Translations under genes and position numbers: made by a program
The notes under the pieces: generated by a model
The model's database searches: none
Told to the model about the DNA's origin: nothing
What the model saw: only the letters and a program-made list of their open reading frames with translations
Part shown: positions 45,421 to 56,700 of the stretch, one piece after another
How positions within the stretch are numbered: the first letter of the stretch is position 1
Layout: each line of letters opens with the position of its first letter
DNA from: Xiphydria camelus
Lineage: Eukaryota; Arthropoda; Insecta; Hymenoptera; Xiphydriidae
Direction of reading: 5' to 3'
Length of the DNA stretch: 64,000 nt
NCBI GenBank assembly: GCA_963678675.1
Contig: OY783192.1
Coordinates: 18,129,005 to 18,193,004 of the forward strand

Positions 45421-45789
45421 CCTGAGATCGGATTTTCGGAATTTATACATACTAATCATGGGATTCTTTGATGTGATTTTTTATTTCTAAGGCGTTTTCG
45501 GAAAAAAATACTTTGGGGTTTCGTTAAGGACGTCAATCCCTACTGACAGAAAAAAGTCGTAAAAATGCCTGTATGACCGTATAGTACGTAGCGCGCCATG
45601 CCAGCTCACCCCGAAAGATGAAATTGAAGGAATCTCTCGGTTTTCACGAAGTCAGAGGGAGGTCGAGATCTGTCTTCTCACTTGCATTCCTTTCTTCTCA
45701 CTTCCATTCATTCAGTAGGGGTGCTGATGCATGCGCGCTCTACCAGTCCGATAGGGATGGAGCGGACATATATTTAGACCATGAGCTAC

Positions 45790-46193
45790 CAATATGAAAC
45801 CCTCCCCCCCGTGGGAATTTCTGACTCACATTTTTTTTTTTGGTATTGCCATCTAGTTTAAGGTTTTAGTTGTTTGCCTCTTGTCAATTACAGCATATCC
45901 CGAAAAAACATGAAAAACCACAAAAACATGGAGAAAATGACTCTTTTTCAATTAATTCTCATTTCATTTAAATTTTTCCTTGAAGAAGGTATGTTTATAA
46001 ATAATATTTTGTGCAGGAATTCTTCCCTGAGTTTTTAGTTACATATTCTTCCATTTTTTATTGTAAATATGAACCTTAACACAAAATTCTCATTATGTGA
46101 ATATAAACGAAAACATTCTAATTATAATAATGAAAATTGACTTTCAACCTCAAAATCAAATAAGAGTATTTCATTTTATAATAGCATCTGTAA
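45790..46193. other. AT-rich 3' flank of the nuclease-like gene
   Basis: No gene seen. Probably 3' untranslated sequence of the 46194-48119 frame. Confidence 0.4.
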
Positions 46194-48119
46194 TCAGCAG
46201 TCTCCTTCTTCATCCTTATGTACTATATTGGCTAAGTTAACTACTTCTGGATCATCTCCATCTTCAAACTCATCTGGATGAAAGCTTTCCATAACGTCGG
46301 TTAATTTGTGCGGCAACGGATCCCCTTTAATCCAATCAAATTTCAGTTGTCCATTCTCCATCTTCCAGCCATGTCCCACTGTAGTTGGTAGTATGGATTT
46401 AGCGACATGTGCATTGTTCCATATATCTTCCCATCCCCATATATCTATCCATTGAGGCACTGGTAGTTTGCACGACTGATGTGCTTTTCAAGTGAAGCTT
46501 TGCAATGAGGTAGTAGATTCAATTCGACACCTTGTGTATTTGGCAATGCAAATGTCATTGTGGGAGAGTATTTTTGTGTGAACAAATCGTACCGTAGCAT
46601 ATTTATATCTGTGTATCCCTTATCACTGTACAAGCAACAGACGAATTCCTCTAGGCCTGCCTGTAACATATCTGTAATTGTAAGTGATGATCCTAATGAT
46701 CTAAGGATAGGCACGAACTTCGAAAACTTCCAATTTAGATTTTACTGACAACTTTCCATGACGAACAAATGAACTGGTAGTGTCGCATCCGGATAATGCA
46801 TGCATATTCAACATAGCATGGCTCGTTGCTACACCTAAATCCCGAGATATGATGGTGACATTAATGATCCTTCGTTTGTTTCTAGTTCCTGTATCAAACA
46901 GTAACACGTTTTCAATTTCGTTGGCGTAACTTAACAACAACATAAAAACATCTGTGTCTGGTGATCTAATTCTGATAGGCAAATTGTCTTGACAGGATTG
47001 AGAAGCATGAAAGCAATGTAATGTAATTTTAGTATCCGCCTCCTCTTGTGAAGAGCATAGCTCTTCTTGTATCGTATAATTCACAGTTGAACCGTCTTCG
47101 CTAGTAAACAACATGCACTGATCATTATGTGATGAGTAAAGATTTCTACCATGAAAATAGTGGGCATATATGTCTTGTTTCCATTCATTATGTAGAAGGT
47201 TGACAAGTTGTTCCTTGTTTTTGCCATTACTGAGGAATTTTTTCCAATCCCGAGGAATCTTGATCTTAGGTATCTCCACGACCCCTTCTTAGTCCCTCAA
47301 TGTTTTTAATAGATACATCTGCGTAAGTATCCGTCACGAAATCTATCCTCTTGCATTTTGGAAAGCGGCTTAAGACTATCTCGGCGAGCTCACCAAAGGT
47401 TTCTGGACTATTACTGAGAGCTTGAAAGTAAGCCATGCCATCAATCATATAAATGCATTCTTCAACCTTAGGAGGTTCATTTACCGCACCTTTGATCTAC
47501 AAAGCATGGAGTAGTTTGGCCTTGTCTGTTTTTGTAGGACACCCATCAGCAGTTGCTAATGCCCATGGTACTGGTCCTAATGGATAGAATAACAGCATCT
47601 CTAGGCTAATTTGACGTTCCTGGGACAGGAGCAAAGCTCGACCAAAAATATTTCTTTCTGCTCTTATCTCAACTATCTGTTTTGAGAGGACGTAACAATT
47701 ATCTTCTCTTGAATACTCTTAAAAGTTTTAAGCTTTTACCTCTTCAGTGGTTCATGAAATTTTTTATTCTTTAAAATAAATCTGTCTTGTAGGAAAGTGT
47801 TGTAGGCAGCTTTTCCCAGAATATATACATTGAGTAAACCTTCTTCCACCGATTCAGGTGCAGGCCTTCCAGATGATAAACAGAACAGAGAATCCTTGTC
47901 GTCAACTTCAAACGGATTGATATATTACTCAATAGCTTCAATTACTTTCAAGACACTTTGCTCACTTCGTTTCATTTCTCCTATTTGCATGTCTCGGTGA
48001 GAGGAATCTGAAGTATGTAACATACTTGCTTTTTCAAATGCCAATTCTACATATTTAGCACGTTCATACCTTGTAATACACCATCGTGCATATGCCTGGA
48101 AATTTCTGCTGTAACCCAC
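46194..48119 (-). pseudogene. FEN1/XPG-like nuclease protein of a DNA transposon, C-terminal half
   Basis: Minus-strand frames run from 48119 to 46194 with several frameshifts (about 47930, 47700, 47480, 47275, 46705, 46450). Order: RNFQAYARWCITRYERAKYV, SVLKVIEAIE, FEVDDKDSLFCLSSGRPAPE, FHEPLKR, MIDGMAYFQALSNSPETFG, RIDFVTDTYADVSIKNIEGL, IPRDWKKFLSNGKNKEQLV, SSQEEADTKITLHCFHA, RIRSPDTDVFMLLLSYANEI, HALSGCDTTSSFVRHGK, then a cysteine- and histidine-containing tail ending GDC. Spaced acidic residues (DT.Y with following Lys/Arg, EEADT, SPDTDV, GCDTTS) parallel the FEN1/XPG pattern (FDG, EAEA, EDxD, GCDY). That similarity is my inference from order and spacing. Academ-type transposons are reported to carry XPG-like nucleases, so that is the best candidate class. 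The N-terminal half of the same family is at 2220-3720. Confidence 0.6.
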
Positions 48120-48466
48120 TATGCCGCCGGTGCATTTGGTGATTCTAAAAATTTTTTAAAATAATGTTCTTGTACAAATTTTGAAATGTAAAAATTTTGA
48201 AGAACGATACTGTTAGTACAAAATGCTTAAAATAAAAAAAATTCTCTGAGAATGTAGATTCAACCTTTCTACGTGAATTGATAAAAAATAAAGTAACAAA
48301 TATGCATTTTTCAATTTCTTACGATTTTGGAAGTCTTCCAATTATTCCAACATCTTCATCCCCTCATAGCGCTTGGGATATTGCATAAAAATGAAAAAGT
48401 CATAGGACTTTTTTACGTATTTTCACCTACTCCACAACTTTTGTTTAAATAATTTTTTAATTTTCT

Positions 48467-48979
48467 TTAGTCTTCGCGAAATATTCTAAAACAATGGTGT
48501 CCGGGGGTGGTTTTTATTGTTTTTCTCGGCTTCCGAGGGGTTGTGAATATTGGGATTTTGGGGGTAGTTTTGAAACACGTTCGTGTAACTTCAATCAAAA
48601 ATTCATGGAGGAGACTCAAAATGTAGGATGAGGCAATACGCTGCGGTATCGACGAGGCACTCACTTCGAACTCCAGGCGCACGTCCACCGGCCCCGATTT
48701 CACCGACTCGTTTTGCTTCGAACAATCGATGATGATGAGGGGCGCGTATTCAAGGAAATCGTCTTTACTCAGCAACGGCTGGGGCTTCTTGTAGGTGATC
48801 TGGAAATTGGCGTACATCTCGTACAGCAGGGCGTACTGATAGTATCCAATGCCGAGATTGAGGTTTTCGTAGGAATAGCACTGCGAGTTCAAGAACAGCT
48901 TGCCGTCTCTGATGTTGCAGTGGTCGAATCAACTCACGTTCTTGTTCTTCTTGTTCTTTCGACTGGTTTGGAAGCCCAG
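48467..48979 (-). pseudogene. major capsid protein, C-terminal part (Polinton/adintovirus-like)
   Basis: The minus-strand frame from 48892 contains MNSQCYSYENLNLGIGYYQY, YALLYEMYANFQITY, APLIIIDCSKQNESVKSGP and VDVRLEFEVSAS. About 30 further codons upstream, in the same register but broken by a TGA near 48905, reach the Tigger boundary at 48980. From memory of insect genomes this is the second jelly-roll region of the Maverick/Polinton-type double-jelly-roll capsid protein. It continues the N-terminal part at 60706-61415, from which it is separated by an 11.7-kb transposon in the same orientation. The end after VRLEFEVSAS is degenerate and the frame wanders into unrelated sequence before 48467. 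It is a dead endogenous viral gene. Confidence 0.75.
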
Positions 48980-49289
48980 TAGGGGAACGTGGTCTGAGAT
49001 GGCATATATTTTGAAAAACATGATTATTGGAAAGCACATGATTATATTGAAATAATTAGTCATTTTGTATTAATAAGTTGTTTATTAATAGCATATAAAC
49101 TATCTGAAAATTGAACAAAAAGTACAATTTCTCCTAAAAATAATCAAAAATAAAAAGGTAAAAATCCATCTCACCCTATCGCTACAGATAAGATGGCATA
49201 CCCCCTATGGGTAAGATGGTATACATTAAGTGGTAAGCTCTTGAAGCCTCCAAATGGACGGTAAAGTAAGCAAAACGGGTTATTTATTA

Positions 49290-51868
49290 TATTTAGTAAA
49301 AGCGAGATCACACAAATAACGCGTTTTGCTGTTTTCGGCAATCCGATGCATTCCGCGTGGCACCATTGGCGGCATAATTGGCATTGAAGCCACCATTCCC
49401 TGGAGCGGGAATGACTCCAAGGCTCCATACAATAAATGCAACATTGGTCTTCATCATCCGACGCAAACGGTTCTTCCTCGTCACTAGAAGCTGCCAATAC
49501 AACTCTTTTTTTGACTTGTCGAGCGGATTTCCTCAAATTTGCAGCTTTTTTTTCAGCAACAATAGTTTTCAGTTGCGCTATATCTGGAGAGCATTCAACA
49601 TTCCGAATTTACCCTTCTTGCGATTTATTCGCTTTATTTGTGTAGATTTGGGTAATGGGGAAATATCTGCTATGGTTGGACTTAGCTCAGTTTGATTATT
49701 GGACTGAGAGTTCACAGGCTGTGAAGGTCCTGCCTCTGATATATCGTTGGATGGGAAGCCATCGGAATGAGAACAGCCCGCCTCAATTTCTTCTTCCGAC
49801 TGGAATCTCGTAGGTTCTTCTGCTTTATCTTGGTCGTTCGTCTGAGAGTTCTGGATATCTAATAGCGGCTCCTCGCCATGGTTATCCGGCATAATAGTAA
49901 CAGAAAAATCTCCAGGCTCATTATCTGTGACATCTGCAGGTGCAAACATTAACTCAGGGAAAATATTCTCATTTAAGGCCAGGGCCTGGTTTAGACGGCC
50001 GAAAATCAGCGGTTTTTAGGGAGCGTTTTTAGGGAGGAAGGAGATAACTGATCGAAACACGGTTTTGGGGGTATTATTTTATATATTTTAACTTCAAAAA
50101 AAAAATTTTAGTGACCAGCTACAACGCATTATAGACTAAGTTATAGGCAGATTCGTAGAGCGCCTCGGCGTTGGAGTTCCTCGATGGCGTACACGCTAGC
50201 GCCCCCTATTTTCATATAAAATGAAAAAATGATTTAAATTATTATTTTTCATGTTTTTATCTACCATGTGAACTAAAAAAAGCTATAAAAAGTTTAAAAT
50301 TCTGAATGCCTTGAAGTGCCGAAGGAAAAAGCTACTTTTTCAAAAAGTAGCTTTTTCCTTCGGCACTTCAAGGCATTCAGAATTTTAAACTTTTTATAGC
50401 TTTTTTTAGTTCACATGGTAGATAAAAACATGAAAAATAATAATTTAAATCATTTTTTCATTTTATATGAAAATAGGGGGCGCTAGCGTGTACGCCATCG
50501 AGGAACTCCAACGCCGAGGCGCTCTACGAATCTGCCTATAACTTAGTCTATAATGCGTTGTAGCTGGTCACTAAAATTTTTTTTTGAAGTTAAAATATAT
50601 AAAATAATATCCCCAAAACCGTGTTTCGATCAGTTATCTCCTTCCTCCCTAAAAACGCTCCCTAAAAACCGCTGATTTTCGGCCGTCTAAACCAGGCCCT
50701 GGCCTTAAGGGATAAATACCACACGCAGGAAATCCATTTTGACCATTGTTAACTGTGGCTGCTCGAAGATACGCTTGTTTGAATAGCTCAGTTACTTGAA
50801 AATGTGTGACAGTTCTTCCTGGATGATTTCTTAGCCAAACATGCAACTCTTGATTGTAAAATGTGTTAAGTGGTCCAAAGAAGCTAACATCTAAAGGCTG
50901 CATTTTGTGGGTGCAGTGAGGAGGGAAACAGAATAAAATTAGGTTGTTTGCTTTAGCATAAGTTAAAACATCCAAATTATTATGGCTTGAGTGTCCATCA
51001 AGAAGCAATAACGCCTTGGCTTCTTTCGAAGGCTTTGCATATTTGACAAAATGCTGCATCCACTTAAGGAATACCTCCCCATTCATCCATTCTTTTTCTT
51101 GGGCAAAACCAACGGCGCCAGTAGGAGCACGGTCCATTAGTTCGGCTTTCATATTTTTACGAGGAAAAATGAAGGCTGGAGGTATAAAACTTCCAAGAGC
51201 ATTAACGCAGCATACTGTTGTAAAATGTTGACCTCCTTCAGCACTCGTTAATACACCAACTTGTTTTCTGCCCTTTATCGCAAACACCTTTGGGTTTTGT
51301 GATGGGATTGTACCAAATCCAGACTCGTCAACATTCCAAATTTGATGAGGTTCAAAACTATGTTGTTCCATAACATCAACTAGCAATTTAAAAAATGTTT
51401 GCACTCTTGAACTTTATTGAAGCCTCGCGCTCTGGCTGCCGACGTAGCTTCTGGTATCCGAAGTGATATAGATGAGTTTCGTTTTCTAAAACCTTTTAAC
51501 CAATCCAAACCTGCCATTTCATTCTCTGAAGAAAATCTATGAGGAATGTTTTTAGCTTCGGCTATTTGATAGGCAAGTCTTCTCAAATCCGTTGTAGTCA
51601 TCCCAAAAAAACGTACCTCTAGCTCCCGTAAGTGCTTAATTATTTGTTTTTCGAGATCCTTAGTAAATGTAGATTTATGGCCACCCAAATACGCTTTAGA
51701 AGATTCTCCTTTTTTTGCTCGCCGTCGGAGTGTAGTAGTAGCTGGAATATTATATGCTTTTGCTGCCATATGCCACCCCATTCTTTTGCTATGAACCGCT
51801 GCAATTGCATCTTTCATATTTTGTTCATCCCAAGCTTGCCTTGTCGTTTTCCTAATGTATGGCGCCAT
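49290..51868 (-). pseudogene. pogo/Tigger transposase with C-terminal PHD-like finger
   Basis: From ATG 51868: MAPYIRKTTRQAWDEQNMKD and a psq-type helix-turn-helix, then a CENP-B-like DNA-binding segment. The DDE domain follows a one-base frameshift near 51400. Its acidic residues are in IWNVDESGFGTIPS, ALLLLDGHSSHNNLD and KMQPLDVSFFGPLN, with 35 residues between the last two. At GIYPL the gene is interrupted by a 728-bp TTAA palindrome, and it resumes with NENIFPELMFAPADVT in the same frame once the insert and one TTAA are removed. An acidic, serine-rich region follows, then after another frameshift near 49600 a zinc finger (CCIYCMEP, WLQCQLCRQWCHAECIG), a PHD-like tail seen in many insect Tigger proteins. 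Such enzymes cut and paste at TA sites. At least three lesions make this copy inactive. Confidence 0.92.
49977..50704. mobile_element. 728-bp near-perfect palindrome with TTAA duplication
   Basis: The arms of about 364 bp are almost exact complements, meeting at about 50341 (GAAAAAGCTACTTTTTC). The ends are GGCCAGGGCCTGGTTTAGAC and complement, with TTAA at 49973-49976 and 50705-50708. The few differences between arms suggest recent origin or gene conversion. It is inserted in the Tigger transposase. Confidence 0.95.
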
Positions 51869-52226
51869 TCTAAAACAAAAACGGGAATGTTTTGCTGCTT
51901 ATTGTTATTAAAAACTGTTTCACGTCATAAATTGTCGAAAAGATAGTGCTTAATTAACAAACTAATTTATTACTCGACTACGATACTCTAGTTAAGGCCT
52001 GATGGGTGAGATGGCATACCCCTATGCCATCTTACCCTATAAGCACATTTCTGAGAATAAACATTGAACTTCCATTAATCTAGAAGCTACGTAACTTTTA
52101 AAACAAAACGTGTGGCCGCTACACGCGGAAGAAGTGAAACTTCGATATCAGTTTCTCTCAGTTTGATTCCGGTGGTATTAGTTTCAATTGGCTCTATACA
52201 AGTCTTTTACAATGCTTCTTCGTAGA

Positions 52227-52967
52227 GCCAACCCCCCACAAAAACAGATTCTCTGTAAAAAAAGGCGGCATGTCCATTCAGTGCCAACAAAAATTGATAC
52301 CTCATAAAATACTCTCCAAAAAAGATTTGAAATCAATTAAAATCGCCATGTTCAAGATTTATATATAAAAAGTAAAAGGCATCATTTGAAATAAAAATTA
52401 TTGTAAAAATCAAGTTATTAAAAAATTCGACTAAAGAATTTATAAAAAAAATTTAATAAAAAAGAACTTGCCGCGTTTAAGTTTTCATCTTTTGTCCACT
52501 ATACCGAATAATTGGTAGTGCTTGGACGGTGCTAGAGTAATTCATAAATTGCACTGCCGAAGTCAAATTCAGAGAAATTCAGAAGGCCCCCACCTGATTG
52601 GTTTCCCATGCGACATTCGGTATACTGGTGGTATCATATACCTAAGTGTATGAATTTATTTAAAATCATAAGTGCATAAACATCGAGTATAATTCTGTCT
52701 GAATTTTTTATTTTGAAAGAAAAAACGCGGCGTTCTTTTTTATTAAATTTTTTTTATAAATTCTTTAGTCGAATTTTTTAATAACTTGATTTACAATAAT
52801 TTTCCTTTCAAATGATGCCTTTTACTTTTTATATATAAATCTTGAACATGGCGATATTAATTGATTTCAAATCTTTTTTGGAGAGTATTTTACGTAGGTA
52901 TCAATTTTTTTGGCACTGAATGAACATGCCGCCTTTTTTTACAGAGAATCTGTTTTTGTGGGGGGAT
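52227..52967. repeat. palindromic segment, second copy of 18717-19454
   Basis: It has the same CCCCCCACAAAAACAG ends, middle and right flank as the first copy, with scattered differences and small deletions. Confidence 0.88.
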
Positions 52968-53078
52968 TTCATTACTTTTTGGAATTTATTCATGAGGAGA
53001 ATACGTACATGTAGAAGAATAGCTTTCTATTACCACAATATTAAAGTCTCACATTTTATACCGATACGAGCCAATTAA

Positions 53079-53459
53079 TTATAACCACTTAATTACTTTT
53101 GATTTATTCTCGAGATATTTTGAAAGGGATTTATAGACTAGAGAGCCCTTATATTTTTCACTTTGCCTTAGTATTTTGGAGAAATAAAACATTAGTATAC
53201 TCTTCCAATGACCATGACGAATTGTTTCATCCCATGTAACGATACCACTTATGACAGTATATATGTTGTTACATATATTAACTCGAGACGTTGGAATAGT
53301 TTTAAGAAATCCTTTTGCATGCACCGCTGAAATTTCGCCCTTACTCATAAATAAATTTAATGTAATTATTACTACATCATTTACAGCTTCGATGCTGACC
53401 TTACGACTCATTTCAATCCGAGTAGAACATTCATTGCAAATATCATCATAAACATGCCA
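53079..53459 (-). pseudogene. unrecognised protein-like frame
   Basis: The minus-strand frame from about 53459 reads HVYDDICNECSTRIEMSRKV, IITLNLFMSKGEISAVHAKG, FLKTIPTSRVNICNNIYTVI, SGIVTWDETIRHGHWKSILM and ends KSKVIKWL at 53079. A C-x2-C pair, a regular beta-strand-like pattern and a GHW near the end look like a real protein. The pattern is loosely like the last part of ubiquitin-specific proteases that occur in some transposons, but no catalytic Cys is visible and I do not claim that function. It lies in the middle, non-shared part of the large composite element. It may be an exon or a fragment: no ATG is required at 53459, and the codons upstream are open a short way. Confidence 0.35.
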
Positions 53460-53500
53460 ATGCGAATAAAAATCATCTATTAACTGTTGCAGATCAAATA

Positions 53501-53594
53501 TTCCGTTGTGGTGGGGGTCCTGATTTGTTTACTCGCAAAGATGCGTATACGTTTCTTAGCCAGTTGACCAATCAGGACCCCCGCCGCAACGGAA
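53501..53594. mobile_element. 94-bp hairpin MITE with TA duplication
   Basis: TTCCGTTG(T/C)GG(T/C)GGGGGTCC inverted ends of about 25 bp, with TA at 53499-53500 and 53595-53596. The loop of about 44 bp has no feature. Confidence 0.75.
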
Positions 53595-53799
53595 TACTTG
53601 AACCTGATTGGTCGCTGGAGCGAAGAGTCGCTGAGTTGCGTGCACGCAAAGATAAGAGTGACTCGAGAAAGGCCCCCCTGATCTCCTGGTAACAGCCAAT
53701 TCGGGAGATTGAAGCATGTAACCTCGAAATCAAGTGTACAAGTGATAAGATAATTATTCGGGTTTCTTCGGTGAGTTTCCCCAAGTGTTTAAAGTAGTT

Positions 53800-56700
53800 A
53801 CTCCATTATTGTAATCCAATTTTATTGTATCCCTTATTTTTCTGCCACGACTTTGATTGTTGATAGTGGATGGATCAGCTAATAAACTTGATTTTTATTC
53901 ACTATCAACTATAAAAGTCGTGGCAGAAAAACAAGGGATACAATGGAATTGGATTACAGTAATGTAGTAACTACTTTATTATTACTTTTTCTTTATCGAT
54001 ATAGTCCCTCTTTCGTATTATACTATCCCAAGTTCGAATTTATATACCGATCTGTCAAACGTGAGGTGTACATGTACCTCACTTTTATCTTATTAAGTAT
54101 TACTGCAGACTCTGACATGTCATCTCGTACAGATGCAACCGAAGAGGACCTAGCTCGTGTCCTGTCCGTAAAAAGATGACTCGATGGACATCGGAGAATA
54201 TCAGACTTGTCACCGAGCGCCTATTATCCACGGTACATTTATTGCAATATGCGCATTTCGTTTCAATTATTCCTGCTTTAAATAACTCACTTCTTTCAAA
54301 GTATTTACCTTGTACAAACTGTTCATCGTAGGGGGCAGCGATCAATGATTGTGACTAATCGTGGACAAATTATTCCTGCGATGATGTTCCAGTTGCAAAG
54401 CATACACTAGCAAGTCAGATTACAGCAACCGATGTTTAGTATCAACTTTACCTCTTTTGGAACACCCATCACCTGAGCATAATCACGATTACGTTAATGT
54501 TAATCGCAGAATAGACCGTGAGCTCGGGCACATTATCGCAGCAGTAGTTCGGTACACCGAATTGCTTTTTAGTTTTAATAGACGAACTTGTCCACGACGA
54601 GTCGCTATTATCGATCGCTGCCACCTACCACGAACAGTTCAAAAAAGGTTATTAGCTTGTGAAAGAAGTAAAAGTTATTTAACGCTGGAATAGTTGAAAG
54701 GAGAAACGCGTATTGCAATTAATGCACCGTGTGATATAGGCGCTCGGTGACAAGTCTGACATTCTCCAATGTCCATCGAGTCATCTTTTTGTGGACAGGA
54801 CACGAGCTAGATCCTCTTCGGTTGCACCTGTACGAGATGACAAGTCAGAAAATCATGAGTCTTCATCAAAATCTTCTCACCTACTCGTTCTGCAGTAATA
54901 CTTAATGAAATAAAAGTGAAGTACATGTACGCTTCACGTTTGACAGGTCGGTATATAAATTCGAACTTGGGATAGTATAATACGAAAAAGGAAATATATA
55001 TCGATAAAGAAATAATAATAATAAAGTAGTTACTACATTACTGTAATCCAACTCCATTGTATCCCTTATTTTTCTGCCGCGACTGATTGTTGATATGAAT
55101 AAAAATTAAATTTATTGGCTGATCCATCCACTATCAACAATCAAAGTCGTGGCAGAAAAATAAAGGATACAATGGAATTGGATTACACAATAATGGAGTA
55201 ACTACTTTATTATTATTTTTTCTTTATTTATATATTTCCTCTTTCGTATTATACTATCACAAGTTCCAATTTATATACCGACCTGTCAAGCGTGAAATGT
55301 ACATGTACCTCACTTTTATTTCATCTCTTCTTCACCTCTGGTATAATCATTTACATCCCACAAAGCACGTTTTTGCAAGTAACTTTTCTGTAACATTCCT
55401 GCGATATTTTGCAATATTCGTGAATACTACCGTATGTTAGAAATTTATATTTCTTGATAAATTCGCAAATGTTTCAAAATATCATAGAAACATTTCGGAA
55501 TAATTACATCGAAAGATTTCCTCGATAAGGTACAGCTCGATAAGATTGTACTTGTCAGAGCTGAATTATATGGGGTTTTTATAATTATTTTAGGAAGTCC
55601 CAGAAGAATACAGATGCAGCATAATATGATCTGTGCTAGAAAGAATAAGGAATAACCTTCGACGAGCATTCGGGCTGTGGCAAGAGAGGTTAGAATCAGC
55701 AGATCATGGTAGGGAGGATATTGAAGGATGAACGCACGCACGTTGAAGGATGCACTCGAGGCAGCAGATCTAACCCACCGAATAAACTAATGCAGCTGGT
55801 TCTTGGAACAACAAGTGGACGATCCCTCGTTCAAAAGAAACCCCCTCGGGTTCGCACATGATTTGGAGTCCTTCTGGGTGGAATTCAATAACAGTACGTT
55901 TATCTCTGTAACAAATTATAAATAACACAATTATATTCAGTATTTCACTATTTAAAATATACCCAACTTACTCTACATAGAAATTAAGAAACTATATTAA
56001 TCTGAGTTAACTAATACTATAGATAATAATGACAGAATTATTAAAAGTGATACATTTCATCTTTCGTATTATACTATCACACAAGTTCAAATTTATATAC
56101 CGACCTGTTAAAAGTGAAGTGTACATGTACCTCACTTCTATTTCATCTCTTCTTCAACTCTGGTGTAACGAACGTCAATGAGGAATCACTGATATCGATT
56201 AGGGTTCGAGGGTTATTCCTCATTCTTTCTAGGACAGCATCGATATTTTGCTGCACCTGTATTCTTCTGGGACTTCCTAAAATAATTATAAAAACCCTAC
56301 ATAATTCAGCCCTGACAAGTACAATCTTATCGAGCTGTACCTTATCGAGGAGATCTTTCGACGTAATGAGACTGAAACGTTTCTATGATGTTTCGCAACA
56401 TTCTCGAATTTATCGAGAAATATATATTTCTAACATACGCGGTAGTGTTCACGAATATTGTAAAATATTGCAGAAATGTTACAGAAAAGTTATGATATTT
56501 TGTAATTTCTATCGTTACACTAGAGGGGCGAAGAAGAGATGAAATAGAAGTGAGTTACATGTACACTTCACGTTTGACAGGTCGGTATATAAATTGGAAC
56601 TTGTGATAGTATAATACGAAAGATGAAATATATCATTTTTAATAATTCTGTCGTTAGAATTGCTTAACTGAGATTAATATAGTTTCTTAATTTCTACGTT

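Larger units (their letters stand above)
44826..45570. repeat. 750-bp palindrome with a tRNA-like sequence in each arm
   Basis: The arms of about 370 bp meet near 45196. Both include CAATCATTGCTTGT near the centre and a tRNA-like box further out. Identity between the arms is roughly 85-90 percent by eye, so the duplication is not recent. Confidence 0.85.
42495..45770. mobile_element. nested inverted-repeat element
   Basis: 42495-42690 and 45596-45770 are inverted copies (AAATTGAAGGAATCTCTYGG, GATGCATGCGCGCT). The interior contains transposase-tail fragments at 42960-44290, sequence without a recognised gene, and the tRNA-like palindrome at 44826-45570. It lies within the 42128-48372 element. 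Confidence 0.6.
42128..48372. mobile_element. 6.2-kb transposon carrying the nuclease-like gene
   Basis: 42128-42365 and 48137-48372 are inverted copies (about 235 bp; outer edge TGAGGGGATGAAGATGTTGG). Between them lie the minus-strand nuclease-like pseudogene (48119-46194) and several later insertions, including the inverted-repeat element 42495-45770. Target duplications could not be established. On the left it abuts a 5'-truncated LINE, on the right a viral capsid fragment. Confidence 0.65.
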
